Assembly (NCBI RefSeq): GCF_024666525.1
Contig: NZ_CP088294.1
Coordinates: 3,162,001 to 3,226,000, forward strand
DNA: 64,000 bases
Direction of reading: 5' to 3'
From: Pseudomonas sp. J452
GTDB taxonomy: Bacteria; Pseudomonadota; Gammaproteobacteria; Pseudomonadales; Pseudomonadaceae
Shown: one piece after another, positions 9,543-18,032 of the stretch
How the letters are laid out: every line of letters begins with the position of its first letter
How positions within the stretch are numbered: position 1 is the stretch's first letter
The notes under the pieces: model-generated
Database searches by the model: none
What the model saw: the letters and a program-made list of their open reading frames with translations, nothing else
Told to the model about the DNA's origin: nothing
Position numbers and translations under genes: made by a program

Positions 9543-10863
9543 CGAGGCTTTCCTTTGGCGAAGTCGGGGTCAGGTGCTGTTTGAGTTCGGCGATATGGGC
9601 CTTGAGCGCGGCGCGGTAGCTGTCCTTGTGTACGTAGTAGGCCATGCGTTCCAGCTGCAGGTAGGCGTAGCCGCCGTCCAGGCGCTGAGCGAAGCGTTGC
9701 TGTACCTGCTCATGGAAACGCGCGGCCGAGGCATGGCCGTCGAGTTGCTGGCGGATCACCAGGGCGACCAGCTCGGCCTGTTCAGCGCGGCCCTGCCAGC
9801 CGAGGCCGGAGGCCTCGATCATGCCGAGCATGAACAGGTCGCGGTGCAGCGGGTGGAACACGTTGAGGTACAGCTGCGGCGCGCCGGCGTCCTGGGGCCA
9901 GTTCAGCTCGGCGCGGTCGATAAAGGGATAGTCGAGCTTGTAGCCGGTGGCCTGGAGGATCAGGTCGTAGTCGGCGCTCTCGCCATTGGCGAAAGTCACG
10001 CTATGGCCGCTGACCGCTTGGATATCGCCGCGCGGCTGGATATCGCCATGGCCGATATGGTGCAGCACCAGCGAGTTCATCACCGGGTGCGACTCGTACA
10101 GGCGGTAGTCCGGATCGGGCAGGCCGTACTGCGAAGGCTTGCCGAGCAGGGCACGCACCAGCAGGCCGTCGACCAGTTGCTTGAGCCGGCGCGGCAGCTT
10201 GACTGCGCCGCCGAAGGTATCGGTGGGCTTGCCGAGGATGAACTTGGGCAGGAAGTGGTAGCCGCGGCGCACCGACAGGTCGACCGAGGCGGCGCGGTGC
10301 ACGGCATCCACGGCGATATCGCAGGCCGAGTTGCCGCAGCCGACCACCAGCACGCGCTTGCCGGCGAAGATGTCCGCCGACTTGTAGGCCGAGGAGTGCA
10401 GCAGCTCGCCGGCGAATGAACTGGGCAGGGCCGGCTGGTTGGGCTGGTGCAGGGTACCGTTGGCGATCAGCACGCCGTCGAACTGCCATTCGCGCTGCAC
10501 ACCGGCGCATTCGCTGACCAGGCGCCAACCCTGGTCGAGGCGTTCCAGCTTGAGCACACGGGTATTGAACTGGTAGTGCTGGCGTAGGCCGAAGTGCTCG
10601 GCGTAGTCGCGAAAATACTGACCGATCTGCTGGTGTCGCGGATAGTGCGGCACTGCGGCGGGCATGGGGAATTCATCGAAGGCGGTGGTGCCCTTGGATG
10701 AGATCAGGTGCGCCGACTCGTACATGGTGCTGTGCGGGTTGCTGATATCCCACAGGCCGCCGACATCGCTGTGCAGCTCGAAGCCGACGAAGGGGATAGC
10801 ATGGCGTTGTAGCTGACGGGCAGCCGCCAGCCCCATGGGGCCGGCTCCGATAATGGCGTGCAT
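9523..10863 (-). CDS. Flavin-containing monooxygenase (FMO/BVMO-like)
   Basis: 446 residues. The FAD site GAGPMG is at residues 6-11 and the NADPH site GCGNSA lies in the middle. Between them FAGELLHSSAY fits the FMO fingerprint FxGxxxHxxxY/F, and ATGYKLDYPF matches the conserved ATG motif of N-oxygenating and Baeyer-Villiger monooxygenases. It inserts one oxygen atom into a nucleophilic N, S or carbonyl substrate using NADPH and O2. It is the first gene of the minus-strand operon. The 103-bp gap to the divergent AraC gene should hold both promoters. Which substrate is oxygenated cannot be told. Confidence 0.88.
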   Translation of the reverse strand: MHAIIGAGPMGLAAARQLQRHAIPFVGFELHSDVGGLWDISNPHSTMYESAHLISSKGTTAFDEFPMPAAVPHYPRHQQIGQYFRDYAEHFGLRQHYQFNTRVLKLERLDQGWRLVSECAGVQREWQFDGVLIANGTLHQPNQPALPSSFAGELLHSSAYKSADIFAGKRVLVVGCGNSACDIAVDAVHRAASVDLSVRRGYHFLPKFILGKPTDTFGGAVKLPRRLKQLVDGLLVRALLGKPSQYGLPDPDYRLYESHPVMNSLVLHHIGHGDIQPRGDIQAVSGHSVTFANGESADYDLILQATGYKLDYPFIDRAELNWPQDAGAPQLYLNVFHPLHRDLFMLGMIEASGLGWQGRAEQAELVALVIRQQLDGHASAARFHEQVQQRFAQRLDGGYAYLQLERMAYYVHKDSYRAALKAHIAELKQHLTPTSPKESLDACRQS

Positions 10864-10966
10864 GCAAGGTGTCTCGATTGTCTTTCTAGTGTTATTCCGT
10901 AAGCATATGCACCCTCGCGTAGGCCGTAACGGCTCAATCAGGACCTTTACTGGTTAATTCAAGACC
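10864..10966. promoter_or_regulatory. Divergent promoter region between the FMO operon and the AraC regulator
   Basis: This 103-bp gap separates two start codons facing away from each other, so it must carry both promoters and probably the binding site of the AraC protein. It is locally AT-richer (around 10885-10910, TTATTCCG and AAGCATATG). No clear repeated half-site was identified by eye. Confidence 0.5.
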
Positions 10967-11935
10967 ATGAGCACCACGCCTTCCGTCACCGTGCATTACG
11001 CCCAGGCCATTCTGCAGGCCGCCGAGCGCCTGGCCTTGCCGCTGCCGGCCGAGTTGCGCGCACTGGGTGGCGAGGCACGCATTCCCCTGGCGCGCCAGGA
11101 CGCCCTGTGGGAGGCCTTCTGTAGCGCCTCCAGTGATGCGTTGATCGGGTTGCGCCTGGGCTGTGCCCTGCAGGTCGGTCATCTGGATATGGTCGGCGCC
11201 CTGCTGATGAGTTGTGAAACGGTCGGCGAGGCGCTGGAAGCCCTGCTCGAGTACTACCCGATCGTTGGCGAGGGCGGCGAGTTCAGCCTGCAGCGGGCTC
11301 CCGGGCAAGTACGCCTGGTCTACCAGCCGCATTACCAGGTACGCCGCGAAGAGCGGGTCGAGGCGGTGCTGGCCAGCCTGCTGCACATGACGCGCTGGAT
11401 CGCCGGCAACAAGCTGGGCCCGTTACAACTGAATTTCAGCCACGCCGCCCGTGGCGAGCTCGCCAGCTATGCCGGGCTGCTGGATTGCCCGTTGCAGTTC
11501 GAGGCCGCGGACAATGCGCTGCTGTTTGCCGAGGCCGACCTGCAGGTGCCGCTGATCCAGGCCAATGCCCTGATGCGCGAGCACCTGCGCGGCCTCGCCG
11601 ACAGCCTGCTCGAACGCCTGGGTACGCAGAGCCTGGCGGTGCGCGTGCAGCAGTTGCTGCGCCAGCATCCGCGCTGGGGCAAGGAGCGCATCGCCGAACA
11701 GCTGGCACTCAGCGGGCGCCACCTCAACCGCAAGCTGGCCGAGGAGGGCAGCAGCTTCAAGCTACTGCGCGAGCAGGTGCTGTTTGCCATGGCCGAGCGG
11801 CTGCTGCGTGAGTCATTGCGCCTGGCCGATGTCGCCGAGCGTCTCGGCTTTTCCGATGAGAGTGCGTTCGCCAAGGCTTTCCGCCGCTGGAGCAGCATGA
11901 CACCAGGGCAGTTTCGTCAGGGGCAGAGTGAATGA
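10967..11935 (+). CDS. AraC-family transcriptional regulator
   Basis: 322 residues. The N-terminal two-thirds resembles the arabinose-operon-regulator ligand domain of OruR/ArgR-like pseudomonad AraC proteins (LGCALQVGHLDMVGALLMSCETVGEALEALLEYYPIV). The C-terminus is a double helix-turn-helix: RIAEQLALSGRHLNRKLAEEGSSFKLL followed by RLADVAERLGFSDESAFAKAFRRW and a terminal MTPGQFR. It is divergent from the FMO operon and most likely controls it in response to the substrate. It is translationally coupled (ATGA, 4-nt overlap) to the spermidine-synthase-like gene, so that gene may be co-regulated. Confidence 0.9.
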   Translation: MSTTPSVTVHYAQAILQAAERLALPLPAELRALGGEARIPLARQDALWEAFCSASSDALIGLRLGCALQVGHLDMVGALLMSCETVGEALEALLEYYPIVGEGGEFSLQRAPGQVRLVYQPHYQVRREERVEAVLASLLHMTRWIAGNKLGPLQLNFSHAARGELASYAGLLDCPLQFEAADNALLFAEADLQVPLIQANALMREHLRGLADSLLERLGTQSLAVRVQQLLRQHPRWGKERIAEQLALSGRHLNRKLAEEGSSFKLLREQVLFAMAERLLRESLRLADVAERLGFSDESAFAKAFRRWSSMTPGQFRQGQSE

Positions 11936-12687
11936 GTGATTTGCGCGAAGAACGGGTATTGGCCGAAGTGCAGGACCAGTTCGGTCTGGTCCGCGTGCTG
12001 GAAGTCGGCGACTACCGCTTCCTCGAATTCGGCGATGCCATCGAGCAGAGCTGTGTGTTCACCCGCGACCCGAAGTGGCTGGAGTACGACTACACCCGCG
12101 CCATGTTCCTCGGTGCGCTGTGCCATGAACAGCCGGAAACCGCGCTGTTTCTCGGCTTGGGCGCGGGCAACCTGACCCAGGCCTGCCTCAGCTTTATCGA
12201 GCTGGACGACGTCGAGGTGATCGAGCTGCGCCCGGACGTGCCGCGCCTGGCCATGCAGTACCTCGGCCTGGCCGACGACCCGCGCCTGACCATCCGTATC
12301 GGCGATGCCCTGGAGCTGCTCGACAGCGCCGAGTCGGCCGACCTGATCTTCCTCGACCTGTACACCGACACCGGGCCGGCGGTCGGCCACCTGGCCTGGA
12401 AGTTCCTGGAAAACTGCCAGGCCAAGCTCAACCCGGGCGGCTGGCTGGTGATCAACCAGTGGGGCACCGACGACGGCAAGCCGCTCGGTGCGGCGTTGTT
12501 GCGTGGTCTCTATCACCGCCATTACTGGGAAATTCCGGTGAAGGAGGGCAACGTCATCCTGCTGGTGCCGGCCGATTTGGAGCAGGAGCTGCAGCCCGAA
12601 TTGCTCTCGGCCCGCGCCGCCGAGCTGGCGCCCCGTCTGGGCTACTCGCTGCAGCCCTTGATCGACGTGCTGCGTCCGGCCAGTTGA
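11932..12687 (+). CDS. Spermidine synthase-like SAM-binding protein
   Basis: 251 residues with a Rossmann methyltransferase/aminopropyltransferase core. ALFLGLGAGNLTQACLSF is the nucleotide motif, VEVIELRPDVPRLA the acidic end of strand 2, and SADLIFLDLYTD the strand-4 region that in spermidine synthases holds the catalytic Asp. It is shorter than SpeE (about 285) and lacks a clear N-terminal tetramer domain, so it is more probably an uncharacterised fused-fold homologue than a true spermidine synthase. It overlaps the AraC stop by 4 nt. Polyamine synthesis is an inference only. Confidence 0.75.
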   Translation: MSDLREERVLAEVQDQFGLVRVLEVGDYRFLEFGDAIEQSCVFTRDPKWLEYDYTRAMFLGALCHEQPETALFLGLGAGNLTQACLSFIELDDVEVIELRPDVPRLAMQYLGLADDPRLTIRIGDALELLDSAESADLIFLDLYTDTGPAVGHLAWKFLENCQAKLNPGGWLVINQWGTDDGKPLGAALLRGLYHRHYWEIPVKEGNVILLVPADLEQELQPELLSARAAELAPRLGYSLQPLIDVLRPAS

Positions 12688-12750
12688 GGTCGGTGCGAGG
12701 GAGTTTCTACTTCTCCACTTAGTTCTCCTGACTTAGGGTGCCGCTGCGGC

Positions 12751-13542
12751 TCAACGGCCTTTGAACTCGCCGGGGCGGCGCTCAAGCATGGCGCGTACGC
12801 CTTCCTGGGCATCTTCGCTGGCCATCAGCGCGGTAACCAGCGGATGCAGGTTGGCAATCGCTGCCGCTTCACCCTCTTGCACGGCCTGGCGCGCTGAAGC
12901 CAGGGTGGCGCGTACGCCCAGCGGCGCCTGGGCGGCGATGCGTTCGGCGAGCGCCAGGGCGCCGGGCAGCAGATCCTCGGGGCTGAACACTTCCTGTACC
13001 AGGCCCAGGCGATAGGCTTCCGCGGCATCGAAGGGGTCGCCGGTCAGCAGCCAGCGCATGGCATTGCCCCAGCCAGCGGCCTGGTGCATGCGCAGGGTGG
13101 CGCCACCGAAGGGCAGGATGCCGCGCTGCACCTCCATCTGGGCGAAGCGGGTATCGCTGGAGCACAGATTGATATCGGAGGCCAGCATCAGCTCGATGCC
13201 GATGGTGTAGCAGTAGCCGCGGGCGGCAACGATCACCGGCTTGCTGACCCGTGGGCCGCCGAATACGCCCCAGGGGTCGCAGCCACCGGCGGGAATATGC
13301 CAGCCGGCGGCAAAGGTGGACGCCACTTTGGCCAGATCGAGGCCAGCGGTGAAGTGCTCGCCATGGGCGAACACCAGGGCCACGCGCGCTTCCTCATCGC
13401 GCTCGAATTCGCCATAAGCCAGGCAGAGCTGATTGAGCATGTCGAGGTCGAAGGCGTTGCGCTTGTCGCTGCGGTTGAGTCCGATCAGCATTATCTGGCC
13501 ACGTTTCTCGCGGCTGATGCGGTCGGTCGTCGGCTCGGCCAT
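12751..13542 (-). CDS. Crotonase (enoyl-CoA hydratase/isomerase) family protein
   Basis: 263 residues with the crotonase fold. The first oxyanion-hole segment is EHFTAGLDLAKV and the second is RGYCYTIGIELMLASDINLC. GGATLRMHQAAGWGNAMRWLLTGDPFDAAEAYRLGLVQEV is the typical helix region. Members hydrate, isomerise or hydrolyse acyl-CoA thioesters. The usual catalytic Glu pair of 2-enoyl-CoA hydratase is not obvious (IELM and LPFGGA in place of the standard glutamates), so the exact reaction is uncertain. It stands alone, divergent from the deaD leader. I recall an enoyl-CoA hydratase at the same place next to deaD in P. aeruginosa. Confidence 0.85.
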   Translation of the reverse strand: MAEPTTDRISREKRGQIMLIGLNRSDKRNAFDLDMLNQLCLAYGEFERDEEARVALVFAHGEHFTAGLDLAKVASTFAAGWHIPAGGCDPWGVFGGPRVSKPVIVAARGYCYTIGIELMLASDINLCSSDTRFAQMEVQRGILPFGGATLRMHQAAGWGNAMRWLLTGDPFDAAEAYRLGLVQEVFSPEDLLPGALALAERIAAQAPLGVRATLASARQAVQEGEAAAIANLHPLVTALMASEDAQEGVRAMLERRPGEFKGR

Positions 13543-13691
13543 GGGGTGGCTCCAGGTTCGCTAGGGGAGTTCCCTTTATAGTCAGCCCGCCGGCGGTCGT
13601 GCAAACGCATTGCCCGCCTGAATGGCAGGCTATGATCTGCAAGACGCGCGCCGCTTCTGTAAAAAATCTGCCACGTGGACAGCTTTTCCTG

Positions 13692-13911
13692 TATGATTCG
13701 CGCCCGGCCAAACTTGGCCGTCGTTCAGGTAGTAAAACTCACGAAGCGCTTGCTTCGGCAGCTTGTCCGCATAGCGGACTATCCTTGACGCTTTATTCAT
13801 TTAGTTTTCGCAAATCCCCGCCTACACGGCTGCCAGGGTGACCTTCGGGTCCTACATGGCATGTGCAGCTTTGGAACTTGGGTCTTTGCGGATGCACCTA
13901 GAGGCAGACCC
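13692..13911 (+). promoter_or_regulatory. Promoter -10 and long structured 5' leader of the DEAD-box helicase gene
   Basis: TATGAT at 13692-13697 is a good -10 element; the -35 is poor. About 210 bases separate it from the helicase start. Within them are GAAGC-GCTT-GCTTC (13743-13756) and a perfect 6-bp stem GTCCGC-ATA-GCGGAC (13765-13779). Long structured leaders are known on cold-inducible deaD/csdA and csp mRNAs, so cold or self-regulation is plausible. This part is an inference. Confidence 0.45.
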
Positions 13912-15597
13912 ATGACCCAGGAAGTAACCGGCACTTTCGCCGAACTCGGCCTTCATCCTTCTATTCTCGCTGCGCTGACCGCGGTGGGTTACGAAGAGCC
14001 GTCCCCGATTCAATCCCAGGCGATCCCGGTGATCCTCGCCGGCCACGACATGATCGGCCAGGCGCAGACTGGTACCGGCAAGACCGCAGCGTTCGCCCTG
14101 CCGATCCTGTCGAAGATCGACCCGGCCAAGCGTGAACTGCAGGCGCTGATCCTCGCGCCGACCCGTGAGCTGGCCCTGCAGGTGGCCACCGCGTTTGAAA
14201 CCTACTCCAAGCAGATGCCCGGCCTGAGCGTGGTTGCCGTTTACGGCGGCGCGCCGATGGGCCCGCAGCTCAAGGCCATCCGCATGGGTGCCCAGGTCAT
14301 CGTCGCCACCCCGGGTCGTCTGGTTGACCACCTGAGCCGCAACGACCAGCTGCTGTCGACCATCAGCCACCTGGTGCTGGACGAAGCCGACGAAATGCTC
14401 AAGCTCGGCTTCATGGATGACCTGGAAGTGATCTTCCAGGCCATGCCGGCCAGCCGCCAGAGCGTGCTGTTCTCCGCGACCCTGCCGGCCTCGATCCGCA
14501 CCATCGCCGAGAAGCACCTGCGCGAGCCGAAGCACATCAAGATCGCCGCCAAGACCCAGACCGTCTCGCTGATCGAGCAGGCGCACCTGATGGTGCATGC
14601 CGACCAGAAGGTCCAGGCCGTTTCGCGCCTGCTGGAAGTCGAGGAATTCGACGCCCTGATCGCCTTCGTGCGCACCAAACAAGCCACCCTGGACCTGGCC
14701 TCTGCGCTGGAAGCCAAGGGCTACAAGGTTGCCGCGCTGAACGGTGACATCGCGCAGAACCAGCGCGAGCGCGTCATCGAGTCGCTGAAAGACGGCCGTC
14801 TGGACATCGTGGTCGCCACCGACGTAGCTGCCCGTGGTATCGACGTACCGCGCATCACCCACGTCCTCAACGTCGACATGCCGTACGACCCGGAGTCCTA
14901 CGTGCACCGTATCGGCCGTACCGGCCGTGCCGGTCGCGTTGGCCGTGCGCTGCTGCTGGTGACTCCGCGTGAGCGCCGCATGCTGCAGGTGATCGAGCGT
15001 GTAACCGGGCAGAAAGTTGCCGAAGTGCGCCTGCCGAATGCCCAGCAGGTGCTGGACGCGCGCATCAAGAAGTTGACCAACAGCCTGGCGCCGCTGGTGG
15101 CCGATGCCGAAGCCAGCCATGGCGAACTGCTCGACCGTCTGGTTGCCGATATCGGTTGCACCCCGCGTGCCCTGGCCGCAGCCCTGCTGCGCAAGGCCAC
15201 CAATGGCCAGTCGCTGAACCTGGCCGACGTCGAGCGCGAGCAGCCGCTGGTGCCGACCGTCAGCGCCCCGCGCGAGCGTCGCGAGCGTGATGGCGAGCGC
15301 AGCAGCGGTGGCGATTTCGCCCCGCGTGAACGTCGTGCTCCGGTGCCGCTGACCGAAGGCCGTGCCCGTTGCCGTACCGCCCTGGGCACTCGCGACGGCA
15401 TCGCCGCGAAGAACCTGCTCGGCGCGATCCTCAATGAGGGTGGTCTGGCCCGCGAAGCCATCGGTCGCATCCAGATCCGCGAGACCTTCAGCCTGATCGA
15501 ACTGCCGGAAGAAGGTCTCGACCGTCTGCTCGGCAAGCTCAAGGACACCCGCGTTGCCGGCAAGGCCCTGAAGCTGCGTCGTTATCGCGAGGATTGA
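13912..15597 (+). CDS. deaD: DEAD-box ATP-dependent RNA helicase (DeaD/CsdA type)
   Basis: 561 residues from MTQEVTGTFAEL; I chose the ATG at 13912, which follows a GAGG ribosome site and gives the normal N-terminus. All helicase motifs are present: Q motif (SPIQSQAI), AQTGTGKT at 51-58, PTRELALQ, TPGRL, DEAD, SAT, and HRIGRTGRAGR in the second RecA domain. The last roughly 75 residues (from RTALGTRDGI to the basic LRRYRED) form a DbpA/CsdA-type RNA-binding domain. It unwinds structured RNA in ribosome assembly and mRNA decay, especially in the cold. It ends at a strong terminator. Confidence 0.95.
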   Translation: MTQEVTGTFAELGLHPSILAALTAVGYEEPSPIQSQAIPVILAGHDMIGQAQTGTGKTAAFALPILSKIDPAKRELQALILAPTRELALQVATAFETYSKQMPGLSVVAVYGGAPMGPQLKAIRMGAQVIVATPGRLVDHLSRNDQLLSTISHLVLDEADEMLKLGFMDDLEVIFQAMPASRQSVLFSATLPASIRTIAEKHLREPKHIKIAAKTQTVSLIEQAHLMVHADQKVQAVSRLLEVEEFDALIAFVRTKQATLDLASALEAKGYKVAALNGDIAQNQRERVIESLKDGRLDIVVATDVAARGIDVPRITHVLNVDMPYDPESYVHRIGRTGRAGRVGRALLLVTPRERRMLQVIERVTGQKVAEVRLPNAQQVLDARIKKLTNSLAPLVADAEASHGELLDRLVADIGCTPRALAAALLRKATNGQSLNLADVEREQPLVPTVSAPRERRERDGERSSGGDFAPRERRAPVPLTEGRARCRTALGTRDGIAAKNLLGAILNEGGLAREAIGRIQIRETFSLIELPEEGLDRLLGKLKDTRVAGKALKLRRYRED

Positions 15598-15627
15598 TCC
15601 CCTGGGATCGAACCAAAGCTGAATGAA

Positions 15628-15655
15628 AAGCCCCGCCAAGTGCGGGGTTTTTTAT
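15628..15655 (+). terminator. Rho-independent terminator of deaD
   Basis: Stem CCCCGC (15631-15636) pairs with GCGGGG (15642-15647) around a 5-nt loop and is followed by six T residues. It lies 30 bases after the deaD stop and also faces the convergent binding-protein gene. Confidence 0.9.
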
Positions 15656-15691
15656 TTCGGGTGATTGGCTGTAAACGCCCGTAGATCTGGG

Positions 15692-16513
15692 CTATTCGGG
15701 CAGCAGATACTTGCGGTCGGCAATATGGTATTTGCGGTTGATCGCCATGTACTCGCGGCTGAGGAAGAATGTTTCCAGTGCCTGCTGAAGTTGCTGTGCA
15801 TCGGCCTCGGCGGTCTGTTTGCTGACGGCCATCCAGATATCGGCATCGAAGAATTTGTGACCACGCCGCAGCTTGATCTTGGGCAGATGATTGCTGAGGG
15901 AATACTCGCGAGCGACGTAGTGGGCGGTGACGCTGTGTGCCGACCAGACCTTGATGCGTCCCGCCAGCAAGCGCCGCAGTGCGATGACTTCACTTTCCGA
16001 GTCCTCGACCAGGTAGGCATCCGTTCCAAGAATGCGGCGCACCTCGCGGGTTTGCGGGCCGCCGGCCAAGCCCCCGATAGAGCCGGCATGGCGAACTTGT
16101 TCGAGGCTGTCGATGGATGTTTCTGGATCGATGGCCCAGGCGTAGCAGGGCTCACGCAGGATCAATGCTAACCAGCGGTACTGTGTTTCACGTTCAGCCG
16201 TGCGGATCAACGGGAACAGCACCACATTGGGTTCCTGCAGGGCATATTGCTGGGCGCGCCGCCAGGGGATCATGCCGACTTCGATCTTTTCCAGCAGGTG
16301 AGCCTGGCGCATGGCGCCAATGAATATTTCGCCAAAGTAACCCTGCATTTCCTTGCGCGCAGGGTCGACCGACACCGAGAACGGCGGCATGTTCAAGGTC
16401 AGGGCACGAAACTCGCTACTCAGCTCGGCAGTCGCCGACGGGCTGAGTAGCAGTCCGCAGAGGAGTGCAATGGTATGGCGCATAAAGGCGGCCAAAAGGA
16501 GGGGTGGCTGCAT
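15692..16513 (-). CDS. Periplasmic solute-binding-like protein (SBP family 3)
   Basis: 273 residues from the ATG at 16513, or 263 from an in-frame ATG at 16483 (MRHTIALLCGLLLSPSATA), which gives a cleaner signal peptide; neither start has a strong ribosome site. The mature part resembles the amino-acid-binding fold of extracellular solute-binding family 3: LTLNMPPFSV, then MQGYFGEIFIGAMRQA, a hinge and a DIWMAVSK strand. No ABC transporter genes are adjacent, so it may be a stand-alone sensor-like or quorum/matrix-related binding protein, as many pseudomonad orphans of this family are. Ligand unknown. Confidence 0.75.
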   Translation of the reverse strand: MQPPLLLAAFMRHTIALLCGLLLSPSATAELSSEFRALTLNMPPFSVSVDPARKEMQGYFGEIFIGAMRQAHLLEKIEVGMIPWRRAQQYALQEPNVVLFPLIRTAERETQYRWLALILREPCYAWAIDPETSIDSLEQVRHAGSIGGLAGGPQTREVRRILGTDAYLVEDSESEVIALRRLLAGRIKVWSAHSVTAHYVAREYSLSNHLPKIKLRRGHKFFDADIWMAVSKQTAEADAQQLQQALETFFLSREYMAINRKYHIADRKYLLPE

Positions 16514-16742
16514 GGCTCAACTCATCGGTTTCTGCTCAGTGTAGAAGTCTGTCCGGCCTGCGACTAACAAAGCTGAGGTGCCCTGGCTATCGACTGGCGT
16601 GGGAGCTTGCCGAGCAACGCCGCTGTTGTGAGCGGAAACTGTCTATGGCCTGGCGAGAGCCTCATCCCGTCAGGGCTTGAGGCAAAGTCATTGCTGCTGG
16701 TGTGATTCGATTTGCAAGGCCAGGTTGGGCATTCCCGTGGGT

Positions 16743-16910
16743 ATGCGCCTGGCTGAGTTCATCAAGTATGTTTGGCCGTTGCTGTTGTTTCGCTACTTCT
16801 TGCGCAGCGGCATCTGGCGCACCTTTGCCGAGAACTACATGAGTCCCGAGCAGGTCGATGGGGTGGGCGTCACCGTGCTGGAGGTGTTGTTACTGCCTGT
16901 CAGCGCTTAA
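16743..16910 (+). CDS. Small hypothetical membrane protein
   Basis: 55 codons from MRLAEFIKYVWPLLLFRYF. One hydrophobic segment (about residues 8-17) is followed by RTFAENYMSPEQVDGVGVTVLEVLLLPVSA, which looks protein-like. There is no convincing ribosome site. The surrounding 16514-16917 interval otherwise holds nothing recognisable. It may be the decayed end of a larger gene. The frame closes eight bases before the 3' end of the convergent dioxygenase gene. Confidence 0.3.
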   Translation: MRLAEFIKYVWPLLLFRYFLRSGIWRTFAENYMSPEQVDGVGVTVLEVLLLPVSA

Positions 16911-16917
16911 TGTGTTT

Positions 16918-17685
16918 TCAGGCGAAGCTGTAGATATCCATGCCCAGTGCGCCATAGGTGAAGCCGCTGTGCTCGACCTTGAAGACGCTGCCGGCGCCGC
17001 GGGCGAAGTACAGTGGTAGCAGGTGTTCGTCGCTCGGATGATTGCGCCGGGCCTGCGGGGCCTGCTGGCGGTAGTCGTGCAGGGCGGCCTCGTCACCAGC
17101 CTGCAGCTTCTGCACCATCCAGTCGCGGAACTCCAGGGCCCAGGGCGTGATGGTCTGCGGGCCGGCGCGCCAGTCCAGTTCGCCGAGGTTGTGGGTGATG
17201 CTGCCGGAACCGATCAGCAGTACGCCCTGTTCGCGCAGGCTGGCCAGGGCGCGGCCGACGCGGGTCTGCAGTTGCGGGCCGGCATGGCTGGGCAGGGACA
17301 GTTGCAGCACCGGGATATCTGCTTCGGGATACATCAGTGACAGCGGTACCCAGGCGCCATGGTCGCGCGGGCGCTGTTCGTCCAGGCGCGCCGCAAGGCC
17401 GGAGTCGGCCAACAGCTGCTGGGCTTGCTGGGCCAGTTCAGGCGAGCCGGGTGCCGGGTACTGCACGGCGTACAGCGGCGCGGGGAAGCCGCCGAAGTCG
17501 TGCCAGGTGCGCGGTTGGGCGGCGCTGCCGAGCAGCAGCTCGTCGCTTTCCCAGTGGGCGGAAACCACCAGAATGGCGCGCGGTCTGGGCAGCTCGGCCG
17601 CCAGGCGGGCGAGGGCGGGGCCGCTGGCGCCTGGTTCGAGGGCCAGCATGGGCGAACCATGGGAGATAAACAGACTGGGCAGCAC
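16918..17685 (-). CDS. ygiD: 4,5-DOPA extradiol dioxygenase-like protein (YgiD family)
   Basis: 255 residues of the LigB-type (class III) extradiol ring-cleavage dioxygenase fold. Likely metal ligands are in FISHGSP (His9), VVSAHWES and GSITHNLGEL, and the substrate region is RNHPSDEHLLPLYFARGAG near the C-terminus. E. coli YgiD and plant DODA cleave L-DOPA to betalamic acid in vitro. Its physiological substrate in bacteria is not settled. The gene is single, followed downstream by the small ORF on the other strand and preceded by a MITE-like repeat that probably separates it from its promoter or lies just upstream of it. Confidence 0.88.
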   Translation of the reverse strand: MLPSLFISHGSPMLALEPGASGPALARLAAELPRPRAILVVSAHWESDELLLGSAAQPRTWHDFGGFPAPLYAVQYPAPGSPELAQQAQQLLADSGLAARLDEQRPRDHGAWVPLSLMYPEADIPVLQLSLPSHAGPQLQTRVGRALASLREQGVLLIGSGSITHNLGELDWRAGPQTITPWALEFRDWMVQKLQAGDEAALHDYRQQAPQARRNHPSDEHLLPLYFARGAGSVFKVEHSGFTYGALGMDIYSFA

Positions 17686-17700
17686 GCTGAAGTCCTCCTG

Positions 17701-17898
17701 AGAGCCTATCCAAAGGCTGCTGCGCGTCGGCCATGCGTCGTTAAAAACAGGCTCGGACAGCCGCTTGCGGCTAACGCGCTTTAGCGCGACCCGAAGGGCG
17801 AGTGAAACGAGTCATGCTCATTTACCATTCGTAAACTGCGCTTCCTCGCCTGTTTTTGCCTAGCCTGGCTCTAGCTCGCGAGCCTTTGAACAGGCTCT
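17701..17898. mobile_element. MITE-like element, copy 1 (198 bp)
   Basis: 18-bp terminal inverted repeats, AGAGCCTATCCAAAGGCT at 17701-17718 and its inverse at 17881-17898, match at 16 of 18 positions. The interior carries a CGCGC-TTTA-GCGCG stem (17776-17789) and the core TGCTCATTTAC...GTAAACTGCGCTTCCTCGCC (about 17815-17850), which recurs in the element at 51722-51896. It encodes nothing. It is a non-autonomous palindromic element presumably moved by a transposase encoded elsewhere. Confidence 0.7.
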
Positions 17899-17983
17899 GA
17901 GTGAGGCTGATCATTGATCAAACGAGGCCGGGCTTCAAACGGGAAAAGCTGGGGTTTCTTATCGGTTGAATCGATTGGATCGT

Positions 17984-18018
17984 GGAAAAGACCAGGGCAG
18001 CCGTAGCTGCCCTTGGTC
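17984..18018 (-). terminator. Rho-independent terminator of htpX
   Basis: On the minus strand an ACCAAGGGCAGC...GCTGCCCTGGT stem is followed by CTTTTCC. It lies 15-50 bases past the htpX stop. Confidence 0.75.
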
Positions 18019-18032
18019 GTGTTGCCGTGCAA

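Noticed and set aside
11932..12687. Bona fide speE (spermidine synthase)
   Set aside because: The length and N-terminal domain do not fit, and no speD is adjacent.
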